A DNA stretch of 64,000 nucleotides, taken from contig CM057826.1 of NCBI GenBank assembly GCA_030068075.1, positions 117,576,746 through 117,640,745 of the forward strand. The letters run 5' to 3'. The translations under genes and the position numbers were made by a program. This document shows, piece by piece, positions 1 through 10,499 of this stretch (positions are counted from its first letter, which is position 1; every line of letters begins with the position of its first letter). The stretch comes from Paguma larvata (lineage: Eukaryota > Chordata > Mammalia > Carnivora > Viverridae). The notes beneath the pieces are model-generated. The model had not been told where the DNA came from and searched no databases. It saw only the letters and a program-made list of their open reading frames with translations.

Positions 1-60
1 ACCTGAGCCAAAACCAAGAGTCAGATCACAAGCTTAACAGAGTGAGCCACCCAGGTGCTC
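1..60 (-). mobile_element. CAN-SINE fragment cut by window start
   Basis: Ends in the reverse complement of the SINE head (GAGCCACCCAGGTGC). It is the tRNA-like part of a minus-strand carnivore SINE, and the rest lies outside the window. Confidence 0.75.
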
Positions 61-259
61 TTGAAGTAAAAAATTAATGTGCAGAAAGTTTAAGTAATTA
101 AAGATTGAAAGATGAGTTTATTTTGCATTATTTTTTTGAAACTTGAAGACTTGAGGTTATGAAGTGGTAAGAATTCTGAAAAAAAAAAATCATAAAACTG
201 AAAGTGGAGGATAGAAGAAAGAGACCTAGAATGACTTAAAGATAAGAATTATAACCTGA

Positions 260-466
260 GGGGCGCCTGGGTGGCTCAGTCGGTTGAGCATCCAACTTTG
301 GCTCAGGTCATGATCTCACGGTTTGTGAGGTTGAGCCCCATGTCAGGCTCTGTGCTGACAGCTCAGAGCCTGGAGCCTGCTTCTGAATCTGTGTCTCCCC
401 CTCTCTCTGACCTTCCCTGGCTCACACACTCTATCAAAAATAAACACTAAAAAAATTTTTAAAAAC
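260..466 (+). mobile_element. Felid SINE (SINEC_Fc-like)
   Basis: Full-length copy: tRNA-derived head GGGGCGCCTGGGTGGCTCAG, CT-rich body and A-rich tail. It is flanked by a perfect 12-bp target duplication ATTATAACCTGA at 248-259 and 467-478, so the insertion is fairly young. Confidence 0.95.
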
Positions 467-2332
467 ATTATAACCTGAATTTGTCCAGAGGCCCATACAG
501 TAGGTGGAAAAGGTCTGGCTGATGTTCCAAGTTTAGTTTTGCCAGCGGGGGCAGCGAGATGAGAGATGGAATGCAGTGGCCTTGGGTCCCTGGGCACCAG
601 CTGATGCTGTGGGAGCACAGCCCTGCTTGCCCCTGTGGCCTTTTCCTTAGATTCCCACAGGGCTGGGAAGGTGCCCAGATGGTACATGGCCCTCACTATT
701 TAGCCACTGCTCCCCGTCTGTGCAACACCCAGTACGTGTACATTCTTCAGTGGTGTGTCAGAAGTTATTAGTATTTCCCTCTTTTAAGTCACCACATGTA
801 AAGTCTAGGGGTTGTTTATCAAAGGAACTTTGAGTTCTCATTCTGATATCACATTGATAGGACTCTGTGAGGTATAGCAATGTAATAAATTCCTTAGCAA
901 CAGCGTACATCTCTGGCCACTGTGAGTTTTATGGAGCTCCTTTTGTTTGGTAAGGATGGTGTGCAAGTTGGACAGATGGGAGAGGAGTGAAGAGATACGG
1001 CTCTTTCTAGCCTTCAGGAGACTTGAAGTTAGGAGAAGCCAAACAGGAATCAGAGGCTCACGTAAGAACCGATACAGATGCCACAGCATTGGCGCCTATA
1101 GGAAAAAGTCTCATAAATGTTTCATTTAATAAACATCTGGACCGAGAGTGGGAGAAATTAGACACAGGGGTAGGTAAGGGGCACCAGAAAATTTAATGGT
1201 GAAGGCCTCAAGTACCAGAGGCCTTCATTTCGATTTTCCTGCCTCGGTGGTTTGGTTGGGCATCAGTTCCCAAGGAAGGCCCGCCAGGCCAGGCTGCTCA
1301 CCTGTTCTCTGGTTGAGTCTTCCCCAGGTCATATGGGCACTGGAACAGTCAAAGTGAATCCCCAGCTGCTCGGGTGTAGGGGTGAGTGAGAGAAGGGCAC
1401 TGGATGCACCGAAGCTGTCTGGGTCAGGGCTTTGCGTTACTGACTCCAGTGCGGCTTAGTCACTTGCACCCTGAGAAGGGGAGTATTTGGAGTATTCCTG
1501 AAAAAGGGAGCCTCATTTCGTGTCAAGTGAGAATGCAACCACAAGTATGTCCTCAGGGGAGGGACCAGTGGTGAAGCCACCATATTTTTGGGGTGACCAC
1601 AGGGCAAATAATGTACAGACATGGTTTCCTTTGACTAATCTTTTGTAATCCTGGCCCAGATGTGGCTCCCGAAAGTAGTTTAAGTTCTTTGTCTAAGTTG
1701 AGATTTTTAATTTAGGACCCAGATGGGGTAGGGAGGTAAACTTCCAAAAGGTCTGTTTTACTCAGTGTGTCAGTGTCCTGGATTCCTGGGAGGCAGCGGC
1801 TTCATTAGAAAAGCAGATTTCACCCTGACTCATCTGCCTCAATGAGACGTGTGATACAACTTCTCAGCACTCGTGCAGCCTGCCCTCTCACTGCACAGAG
1901 TGGAGGGTGCCCAGTTCGCTCTGCAGCAGGGGCGGCTACAGGCGCCTGGCCCGGGCCATGGAAAACCTTGAGAGACCGTCTGTTATGCGGCCGGAGCTTT
2001 GTCCTGGAATTTCCTGGCCTTTGTCTGTCTGGTATAACTTCATGTACTGAGACGCCTGTTTTGAGTTCACTTCCTTCTGGGGGAAGAGCACAGCTGCCTT
2101 CCACAGAGCACTTCTGCTTCCTGTACCAAATCACACCCTGCTCCATCCCTCATGCCTGTGGGTGGGGTGAGGGGAGCACTCTGGGCAGGTGTGTGTGTAC
2201 CAGGCCCCCAGGAGACAACATGCTGATGAAAGTCACTGTTCATAGAGGGGAAGCCATAACCGTTGGGCAGAAAAGCCGCATCTGCCAGCCTGGCCCATAG
2301 CCCCTAACCCTGGTGTCTTTGTCCTACTGCAG

Positions 2333-2416
2333 CAGAAGAAATCCTACCTGGAGCGGAGTGTGAAGGAAGCCGAGGACAACATCCGGGAGATGCTGATGGC
2401 ACGAAGGGCACAGTAG
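2333..2416 (+). CDS. PFDN1: Prefoldin subunit 1, last coding exon
   Basis: This exon encodes the last 27 residues and the TAG stop of prefoldin subunit 1. The subunit is one of the two beta-type subunits of the hexameric cytosolic chaperone that passes unfolded actin and tubulin to the CCT/TRiC chaperonin. The translation begins QKKSYLERSVKEAEDN and ends IREMLMARRAQ, which I recognise as the conserved C-terminal coiled-coil helix of mammalian PFDN1. A pyrimidine-rich tract and CAG acceptor (AG at 2331-2332) precede it, and the exon starts in codon phase 0. No frameshift or stop is seen. Upstream exons lie before the window. An intron in front, rather than continuous coding sequence, argues against a processed pseudogene. 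The gene runs tail-to-tail with CYSTM1. Confidence 0.97.
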   Translation, partial: QKKSYLERSVKEAEDNIREMLMARRAQ

Positions 2417-2732
2417 GAAACCTCTAGTGAACGCTTCCTGCCCCCTTCCATTCCTGGCAAGGGCAGAGGGACCCGTGTGGGGAAACATCGTCTCTTCTGC
2501 CTGATGGACTTGTTATTTGAACGATCTGGTAACCCTGTGTTTTCTACTTCATCCTGATCCCCTTTCTGATCCCGGCTCTACCTGCCACCCCTGCCCGACG
2601 CTCTTCTCCCCCGGCGGGAGTCAGGAACTCCCAGGAGAGGGAAGATGGGAGCCGGGACAGATAGGGGAGCTCTGCCCAAACCTACTCCTGGTTATGCTGC
2701 TTAGATCAATAAAAGGCATCTGTTCCCCCACC
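2417..2732 (+). other. PFDN1: PFDN1 3' UTR with poly(A) signal
   Basis: Sequence from the PFDN1 stop to the predicted cleavage site. A canonical AATAAA at 2708-2713 is followed by a T/C-rich stretch, so cleavage is expected around 2725-2735. The exact end is inferred. No repeat is inserted in the UTR. Confidence 0.8.
2708..2713 (+). terminator. PFDN1: PFDN1 polyadenylation signal AATAAA
   Basis: Canonical hexamer 292 bp after the PFDN1 stop codon, the first AATAAA downstream of it. Further + strand AATAAA motifs occur near 3014 and 3131 and could serve longer 3' UTRs. Confidence 0.75.
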
Positions 2733-3600
2733 CACTCCAAGTCTGCCTTTCTTGAGAACGGAGGGCCAGAGAGACAGAGGATTTCAACCTCAGCTCCTCT
2801 CTGACCTTTCCCCCTGCCCTTTTTGCATTGAAGCCTTTCCTGGCCTGTTCCTTCAAGTAAATCCTTCTACTTCTGAGTCTCCATGCAGATCAGGAAGAAG
2901 GGAGACCAGGGCATAGCTGAATTTAAGTGAACCTAAATTCCTAAATGCCTAAAGATTCCTTCCCCCTGCAGATTCCCTAAGAAAAAGCAGTCAGGCTGTC
3001 TCCCGATGGACCTAATAAATCCTCAGGCCTCCTAGAGGTTCAGGGGCAGTGGTGTGCTGGAGCTGGCTTGTTGCGGCTCAGGAGAGCCAGTTATTAAAAA
3101 ATCAAGTTATGTAAATATTTAAAACAAGGGTAATAAATACTCAGACTTGCTCCTTCCTAATTACTAAATCTGGCCATTATCTATGTTTTTGAGGTTAACA
3201 GTCTGTGGTACCTGGATGATGGAAATCGGTGTACTCCTGTGCTTTTCTTCCCAACTCCACATCAAGTTGCTAGCTTGAAATCAGCTATTGTTGGGATCAG
3301 TTACTCCACAGTAATCAGGTGATGGACAAAATATGAGCACCTCCCTGCCATGGCTCAGAGTGCAGGTGAGCAGGCCGAGATCTGTCGGCTGAGCCGACAG
3401 CTGACGGATATTGACTTGCTGTTATGGCGGCTCAGCGCCACCCTGCGGCCAGAGCTGAGTTGTGTGTGTAGAGGGAGGAGAGGGACAGCAGAAAAGAAGG
3501 CGGATGGAGCCGCCCACAGTTACCAAAAGGTCCTTTCCTCCCCATATACTAAACACTGGCTGACAAACCCAGGGCTTGTATCCTGTCTGGAATAACTCAG
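2733..3600. other. Intergenic gap between convergent PFDN1 and CYSTM1
   Basis: About 870 bp separates the predicted ends of two convergent genes. No SINE or L1 is present. The short open frames here have no recognisable similarity. The size assumes the nearest poly(A) signals are the ones used. Confidence 0.6.
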
Positions 3601-3990
3601 ATGGTTGAGGTTCAAACAAATTTATTGAAACGTACAGGGTGTTAGCAGAGAAATCATTCAATGTGATTACATCATGTCACTACCTTGAATGTATAATTTT
3701 AAAATTATAAATATATATTTTATAACTAAGCCTTTGGCCAAAAAAATAAAAGTCATTTAGCACATTTGTGAAAGGCCAATAAGAAATGGATTTTGAACAT
3801 TAAAAAGATAAAGTCACTGAATTAAACAGCAGCGCAACCCCTGCTAATAATCTAGAATCCCACTGTGTTGAAGGTAGAAGTGTCTGTGCAGAGCTAGTCA
3901 TTTTCATTTGTTTCAGCAATCAGAAGAGATGGGGCAGGCACACCTGTTGAAGGCGGTGGCAGAGCTGGCAGGACCGGAGGGCTGGGCTGG
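3600..3990 (-). other. CYSTM1: CYSTM1 3' UTR (canonical)
   Basis: Sequence after the canonical CYSTM1 stop, with an AU-rich middle (about 3690-3760). A minus-strand AATAAA lies at 3621-3626, with G/T-rich sequence beyond it on the minus strand. The cleavage site near 3600 is inferred. Confidence 0.65.
3621..3626 (-). terminator. CYSTM1: CYSTM1 polyadenylation signal AATAAA
   Basis: TTTATT on the plus strand, so AATAAA on the CYSTM1 strand, about 365 bp past the canonical stop codon. This is the best-placed signal I see. Confidence 0.65.
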
Positions 3991-4097
3991 TCAAGTGAGC
4001 ATGTCCCAGAGACAGCAGCAACAGAGTGCAGTCCAGCAGGCTGTGAGGCAGGTGGATGGGCCCAGGTCATCCCGTCTTTGGTCTTCCACCACGTACA
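3991..4097 (-). CDS. CYSTM1: CYSTM1 canonical terminal exon (CYSTM membrane module)
   Basis: This exon encodes the C-terminal CYSTM module, a short cysteine-rich helix thought to insert in the plasma membrane. CYSTM proteins occur across eukaryotes and have been linked to stress tolerance. The exon opens with TG, completing a valine codon split over the junction. It reads VYVVEDQRRDDLGPSTCL, then TACWTALCCCCLWDMLT and a stop at 3991-3993. The CCCC block and flanking CW are the family hallmark, and the sequence closely matches human CYSTM1 as I recall it. The acceptor AG is at 4098-4099, after a pyrimidine-rich CCCCCTCC tract. Joined to exon 2 it gives a 102-residue protein. It has the same length and phase as the exon at 19733-19839. 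Confidence 0.97.
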
Positions 4098-4908
4098 CTG
4101 GAGGGGGAAGGAGAGAGAGGGTGATGAACTGGCACAAGCCCAGGCCCTACAGAGCCAGAGAGGAAGGGCGGCTTAGTTCCTTGGCTACTTCCTAAAGAAT
4201 ATTATCCCCGTAGGGACAGGTACTGGGGAACCGACAAAGTGGCCTTACAGTAAGGTTACTGTCTGGCCAGAGTTGGCTGACCCTGCTTTGGTTTATAAAC
4301 CAGGCAGCCCTATATCCTGTACCTTAGATACAGATATGCCGTCTCCCAAAAAAAATCGCCTACAAAGGAACTGAAGGCCCTGAAAGAATAACCAAGAATC
4401 CTCATTTTTCAAACCTGGGCAGTGCGCACTAGCAGAACGCCCCCCAGCCTCTTAACTTTCACACAAAGCAGTGGGAGGGTTGGCAGAGCCCCGCACCCGG
4501 GCTTTTCTCAGGATGGGGTTGGAAATCTGAGCCCTGCCAGGGCTAAGTGCTCTATTAAGAAATTTGTGTGCTAAACAAATTCACAAGTCCTGAAGGACCC
4601 CAACCACCCTTTATGAGTCAGTGGACTTACAGCCGACATCACCCTCTCTTCCTGTAAGCACATAGATGGCTTGATGGTCAACCTTGGCCTCAGAGGATCT
4701 GTGACCACTTATAGGAAAATCTCAAAACCACTGCCGCCACTGCCAGACTCTAAACTTTTTCAAAGTAATGCATACATGAATCAAATTAAGTGGTCTTTTG
4801 GCAATCTTCTTTCAGTTCTATTTTTGTTTATTTTTATGCCTCCTCTCTTGACCAGTCCTCTCTCTAGACCCTGGCATAGTAGCTAGAATACTCCAAGTCA
4901 GTAGTGAG

Positions 4909-5091
4909 ATTTTTTGTTTGTTTGTTTGTTTGTTTTGAGAGAGAGTGACTAAGTGAGCAGGGGAGAGAGAGGGAGAATCATAAGCTGGTAGGGTAGAGCC
5001 GGATGCGGGGCTCGAACTCCCAAACCGTGAGATCATGACCTGAACTGAAATCAAGAGTTAAATGCATAACTGACTGAGCCACCCAGGTGCC
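4909..5091 (-). mobile_element. CAN-SINE, minus strand
   Basis: Begins with a T-run and (TTTG)n derived from the tail, then a GAGAGAG-rich body, and ends GAGCCACCCAGGTGCC. It sits in the last intron of CYSTM1 in sense orientation. Confidence 0.9.
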
Positions 5092-6439
5092 ATTCACAGG
5101 CCTCCCTCCCTTTCTCTTTGGCACAACTTTCAGGTCAGCTGCTTGCAGCTGGCCCGGCTCAGCAACACGAGCAACACTGTTCTAAGCTCTGACAGGGTTC
5201 TAAGGCAGACAAGACCCAGCCCCCTGGAAGCTTCAGTCAGAGCCCACCCCACCCGTGAAAGGCCTGGGCAGTCGGGACCCTGGGGGTCACCTCAGCAGGA
5301 AAGCCCTAGGCAATGGCTTTCACCTGCTGTCTGCCCAGATGGCCTGACCAAGTCCCCAGCCTCCCCTGATGCTGCGGTGGGCAGCTTCAGTCAGGCAAAC
5401 AACACAGCTAGGTGCGGACACCGGGGAATGATTCCTTACCATATTCCTGGCTGGCTCTGCTGCCTGGAGACAGAAGGGCCCTCTCACATGGCACCTGGGC
5501 TGGATCTCAGGCCTGCATCATACACCGTACCACTCAGTGTTCACAAACTTGTGGTACAGGTATTGGGACACCTGTCTTCCTCACTGCTTTTCCTTCGCCC
5601 TGTGCTTACTCCTGTTTTATCAGGGAAACAAAAATTTCCCAGTCTTGCTTCCTCTAACACCTTTCTCCTTCAGTTTAGTCAAGTCTGTCCTTGCCGAGGC
5701 TTCATATACAAGCTCCAAAACCTAGGGCAGTACTCCCAGACAGTGCTTATAGAGGGTAGGAGTCCGTCTGGCTGTAGGACGGAAGACTTCAATCAAAGGG
5801 CTGTGTCAACCTCAGATGGGGCAGTGGGTGCTGGTGCATACGTTAGAAACTCTGTCAGTTATTCCCTGGATTACCAAGTCTTCCAAAGCCCTTTTGACTG
5901 TTTCCTTGCCATCAGCTGACGACAGAACCTCTAACCCCAAACTCTTGGGAAAGTAGAGGGTAGGTCTGGAGGTTGGAGTGGCCCGGGAGAAAGTCTTGAG
6001 GAAGCCCTCACAGTTCCTCCTGGCACCCTGTGTGGCCCAGGAATGGTGTACAACTTTTATCTTCCTAGATGCTCTACCTACCTGAAGGGTGCGAGGTGCT
6101 GACATCCAGGGGCTGCCTGCCACACTGAGCAACATGGCCCAGTCAGCCCCGGACCACCCCACCCCACCCCACCTCACCCTGGGGGCCTTACCGCTCCTCC
6201 CCTACTCTGCCCCTCAGTGGGTCCATCTGCCCGAGAGCTCCTACGCTGCCCTGGGTGAGTGGCCAGCTAGTACGCAGCCCACTCTGCCCGAGTCCCTGGG
6301 TACTGGAAGCCAGGGAACCCGTGTGCACTGAAGCGTCAACTGACCGTGCTGGTGACCAGGCAGGAGCTGCGTCAAAGGTGATTCCAAGGCAGGTGTTCAT
6401 ACCCAGGCCCTCCTGGCAACTGGCAAGCAAGGTATAAAA
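5092..6439. other. Intron without recognised element
   Basis: Unique-looking CYSTM1 intron. It contains the longest open frame of the window (5143-5919, + strand, 258 codons), but its product is compositionally ordinary and matches nothing I recognise. A short (CCCCA)n run lies at about 6158-6176. Confidence 0.5.
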
Positions 6440-6560
6440 AGGGGGCAGCACCATGGTTATATCAGATGTTAAACATTAGAGGAAGCTGGAGGAACAGTAC
6501 AGAGAAACTATACTATCTCTGCAACTCTTCTGTGAGTCTAAAATTATTTCAAGCAGTCCC
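6440..6560 (+). mobile_element. Old L1 3' end fragment
   Basis: Contains GATGTTAAACATTAGAGGAAGC and, further on, CTGTGAGTCTAAAATTATTTCA, typical of the 3' UTR ends of old mammalian L1 subfamilies. No coding part remains. Confidence 0.55.
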
Positions 6561-8980
6561 AAGTTTGGGACTACTGTACTGTACGAGCCTCGCGGTGCCA
6601 TTCACATGTGCTACTCAGAAACCTGCTTCTGGGCAGCAGTGGGCATGCGGGGCTCCGGGCAGGAGAAGGGCCAGGGCAGAGAAGACCTGCAAGAAATGTG
6701 AGCAGAGGCCTTCTCAGCTGAGGGCTCCAATTCCTCAATCACCCCTGTCCTGGAATCTGAAACCTTGACTTGGCTTAGCACAGACATTTTAAATGATTAA
6801 TCAAGTGCTTTGAAGTGGTGATACAGCCTTATTAGGCCCTCCCTTTTTGTGTGTGCATCTGGTACACAGTCCCAACCGGGGAGAGCTCATAATGAGAAGC
6901 AAACAAGAAGACTGGGGCCTCCCAGAGAGTTCTCCTGTCTGGGCCTTTTAACGCTCCAGCAACTAGGAGGCTACCCCTTGGCCTCACAGCCCATACCACT
7001 GAGAGACATCCAGGACTACTCCTCAACGGCTGAGACCGCCACGGCCACAGGAGCTCCAGGAAGTGCCCTCAGCTAAGATGATGGCTTTGCCAGAGGCAGG
7101 AGGCTTGTAGGCCGCTCAGCTGCCCTTGCTCGGTCTTGAGAATCTAGACCAACAGAAGGCGGCCAGCCCCCCAGGAGGTGTCAGAGGATGCCCGAAGAGC
7201 CCTCCTCCTGCACACACCAAAAGGCAGGAAGAGAGAGGCCAATCTTTAAGCATTTTAGCAATAAGCAAAATCTCAAGCTAGCCCTCCCTAGGGATGGATC
7301 CTGTTCCTTCCTTGCAAGCGGCAGAGAGGAAAGCACACAATTTGCTGAGGACTCATTTCAGCTTTTCTTGGATGTGCAGGAGCAGCGAGTTTATTTGTTA
7401 CTCTGCACCCGGGGCTGCACACGTGGGAAAAGCTGTCCCATAGGCAGTACCACTGTGCCACCTGCTCTCAGAGCCCAGGTATGTATGCTGTGGGGCACAG
7501 GGATGGGTGAAGCGTGGTCAGAAATGGTGGACACAAACGAGGGGGTGTAGTTTTCATCGAAGTGTGAAGGTTAAAAGCCTGAGAGGTTGGGAAGCTGTCT
7601 CCTTCCCTCTTCCTCCAGAGGCAGGATGTGGGTCTGGCACAGCACGGCACGGCCGGGCCGGGCCGGGCCTGGGCCTGGGCCTGGGCCTGGGCCTGGGCTC
7701 TGCACTAGCAGCTGCCTTCGCTGAGCTAAGCTCACGACGTCCCCAGGCCCCTTTGGCCCACTCTGCTCCTCACGCCCCCTGCTCCTGTGCCTCTAGCTCT
7801 GGCAGCCGTGTCTGTGAAACTGAGTCAGTGAGGCCTTGTCTCCCAAGTCTCCCTCTGTCCCTCTCCCTCGCTTCAGTCTTCCAAGATACCCACTCCACGG
7901 TGCTCTGGTCTGGGAGCCAGCCGCAGCCAGCTTCACCCACCCACCCATGTGGCTACCGACTGCTGTCCAAGTGCCCACGAAGCCCACCATCCATCTTCCT
8001 TTAGGCATCGAGTGCCAAGTGTGTATGTGGATTGGTACGACCAGGTGAGAGCTGCTAACTTCACAGGGGTGGGTGTTCAGAGATCTCAGGGGTGCACGTG
8101 GCACCATCCTGTGAAGGAAGCAGGTGCTAGACAAAACCAAGATGGAGCCTTCTGAGAGGGTGCCAAGGGGCTAAGGAGCCCCAATCCTCCTAGCCCCCCA
8201 CCCCCTGTGGCTCAGTCACCAGGCCGGCTTGCATGCTAGCCCTGTCCACCTCCCTGGCAGTCCTATAAACCGCAGACCTGATAAAAAAAATTTTCCATAA
8301 ACAAAAACAAACACGTTTGGACACATTATGCCAGTCTAACAAGTAGGACTGTGGTGCCACCACCTCCTGTGGCCTTATCCTTGGGCTGGACCTGCTGGGG
8401 CCCCTGGGACAGAGTTGGTTGTAGATACTGGGACAGTGGAGAAAATCTTAGATGCTAGAATGGCAGGTGAACTGCCTTGGGGATCAGGCTGGCCACTTCA
8501 CTTTGTGGCAAAAGACGGCTGAGCTCAAAGGGAAGTAATTTGAGGTCACAGCCTGTCCCTCGGCCTTCCTGCCTCCTTTGTGTATCAGTTAGGCTCACTT
8601 CTAATCAGCCAGTAGCTTAGCTCCAAGTGGCCTGAAACGTGGCTGTGGATGGAGGGGTGAAAGGCCTTTCTTCTCTCTGGGCCCTGCTCCCCTCAAAAAT
8701 CCAAAGTCTATATTGGGAGAGCAAGATCTAGTACCTGCCCTGTTCCAGAGCTTGTCCCCAAGATGGTCAGGAGTCCAGAACTCTAGAACGACGTGGTCCA
8801 GCAGCTGACTGACTAGGAGGCGGAGTGAATTTCAGGGTCCCTCTTCACACTGACTTTGTAGTCCCCAGGCAGGCGAGTGGGTGCGCTAGTGCAGAGGGAG
8901 GCACCTCCTGGGGGTAGGGGACGAGGGGTGACTGTTCTCTAAGGACAGTGGCTGTGTACCTCGTCTCCAGAAGGGCAATG
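6561..8980. other. Intron, mostly unique sequence
   Basis: No SINE or L1 is recognised here. The only clear structure is the GGCCG/GGGCCT simple repeat at 7651-7698. Open frames of 100-165 codons overlap each other on both strands and have no recognisable products. Confidence 0.5.
7651..7698 (+). repeat. (GGCCG)n then (GGGCCT)n simple repeat
   Basis: Four GGCCG-type units run directly into five perfect GGGCCT hexamers and one imperfect one. Six evenly spaced GGG runs on the plus strand give G-quadruplex potential. On the CYSTM1 transcript strand the repeat reads AGGCCC. Confidence 0.9.
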
Positions 8981-8984
8981 ACCA

Positions 8985-9070
8985 GGTTCCAACCCTGAAG
9001 CTGCCGCGGACCAGCTGTGTTCCCTGCGTCCCAGTCTTCTCACTTGGAAAATGGAGGAGGAGGGAAGTAG
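8985..9070 (+). repeat. Probable MIR fragment
   Basis: GACCAGCTGTGTTCCCTG followed by CTTCTCACTTGGAAAATGG resembles the conserved MIR core. It is weak and short. Confidence 0.35.
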
Positions 9071-9527
9071 TATATGAGAGCCTAGGTTTTCTGACAAAAA
9101 CATAAGGAAATCAAGTGTTTGGCCTGGGCCTGGCATCAAGCTAGAGGGAAGAGGACTTACGTAGGAGCCACCATATGATGACATCCTATGGAAGAAACCA
9201 GCGAAATCTAGGTTTTCTTACTCTGGGTCTGTGTGCAGGCAGGGGCTCCTCCAGCCAGTCCACATTCCGTTGGGATTTGTGTGTTTGGCCCCAAATCATC
9301 ACAGGAGGACAAAAGTAGGGACACTAGCAGTCCCTGCAAAGCACAGCTGCTCAAAGAGAAGAGAAGAGGCAAGGGGCCGTGTATATACCCGGGAGCTAGG
9401 GAGGCAGAACACTAACACCTCAGCTGTTAAGATCCCTCAGTGACCAGAAAGGGTGTGATATTTATAAACATCCCATTTCATTAGGTAAAGGGAGTAAGAA
9501 AACCCTCATACATGTACATCGGAGCAT

Positions 9528-10031
9528 TTGCCTAGATACGAGGAGTCTGTGGCTGTCATTAAGACAATGCACACACAAAGGTCCACAGAAGAACAGGATA
9601 TGAAACAATACGAAATGATGGTCAAGGAGGAAAGGATGTACACATTTAAAAGACTAGCAGTCGGGAAGCCTAAGTTTTTCTTTTATTCTGAAGACAGCCA
9701 AGAGACTGCCGGGGCGGCGGGGGGAGTCAAAGTCTCTAAATGGGAAGGAGTAAACAGGATGAGAACACAAGCAACAGCCGATTCCTTGGCGCCCCACTAT
9801 TCCGCTAGAAGTCTGTACCACTGCCTCAGACCAGGAGAACCAGGGGCACGAACCGGGGAAGAGGTCACTACAAAGATCCGAGGGGGAAAGCAATTTATCA
9901 CGATAGATCATGAATATAATTCTAAGGTAGTTTTTGGAGAAATACAAGTGGGGCTGCCATGCCAAGTGGAAGAAATTAAGGAATATCTAGAGAAACAATC
10001 TGACCATGCCCAGTACGCAGCCGTTCTGTGA
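9528..10031 (+). other. Unassigned open frame in CYSTM1 intron
   Basis: A 167-codon uninterrupted frame antisense to CYSTM1. The product starts MPRYEESVAVIKTMHTQRST and is hydrophilic, Lys/Glu-rich and helix-like. It includes a stretch QVEEIKEYLEKQSDHAQ. I do not recognise a family. There is no clear splice site, Kozak context or poly(A) signal that would make it a gene. It could be a remnant of an old transposon or retrocopy, or chance. I list it because its composition is more protein-like than the other intronic frames. Confidence 0.2.
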
Positions 10032-10098
10032 CCCTGTGACAGGGAAGTAAAGACCCTGAGGCAAGGAGAATCCTTTAATGGCCAGCAAACGGCAGAAG

Positions 10099-10129
10099 AT
10101 CTCACTTGTGGCCTACTAACAAGTGAGAT
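10099..10129. repeat. Perfect 11-bp inverted repeat (hairpin)
   Basis: ATCTCACTTGT, nine-base loop, ACAAGTGAGAT: a perfect 11-bp stem just downstream of the open frame at 9528-10031. It could be a transposon terminal structure or chance. Confidence 0.6.
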
Positions 10130-10372
10130 AATACAGAGGGCAAAGTTGTGAATAATGGTAGCTGACCTCCCCAAGCCCCTCAATGTCCTGGTTGTCTTTT
10201 CCTAGCCCACCATGATTATGCAGACCACACCTCATTTAGTGCTAGACTTCAAAAGACAACACTATAATCAATCATAACCCAGGGCTTTAACTCTGGAATA
10301 ATCACCAGGCAGCTAATGAAGAACAAGGCTGCCTTTTGTCATTAAAGGTTATACAGCACCCATGCAATCCCA

Positions 10373-10482
10373 AGCCGGCTCCAAGTTATGAGCACAGAGC
10401 TCAATTTCTGGAACCGTGTGAGACCATGACCTCAACTGAAATCAAGAGTCACACGCTTAACTAAGCTACCCAAGCTGCCCCA
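10373..10482 (-). mobile_element. Degraded CAN-SINE, minus strand
   Basis: Contains decayed forms of the SINE head read in reverse: GACCATGACCTCAACTGAAAT and CTAAGCTACCCAAGCTGCCCC. The CT-rich body is missing. More diverged than most copies in the window. Confidence 0.65.
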
Positions 10483-10499
10483 AGCAATCTCATTTAAAT

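Larger units (their letters stand above)
1..2332 (+). other. PFDN1: PFDN1 last intron (3' part)
   Basis: Intronic sequence upstream of the PFDN1 terminal exon. It holds a SINE remnant at the window edge and one young SINE at 260-466. The remaining ~1.9 kb has only short open frames that I do not recognise and no splice-bounded exon. Confidence 0.8.

Noticed and set aside
4998..5091. tRNA gene
   Set aside because: The tRNA-like sequence is the head of a CAN-SINE; no intact cloverleaf gene with a terminator is seen.
5143..5919. Longest open frame of the window (258 codons, + strand)
   Set aside because: The product is low in recognisable structure and the frame overlaps two others of similar quality. 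It has no splice or poly(A) support and lies in an intron of the opposite strand. Most likely chance.
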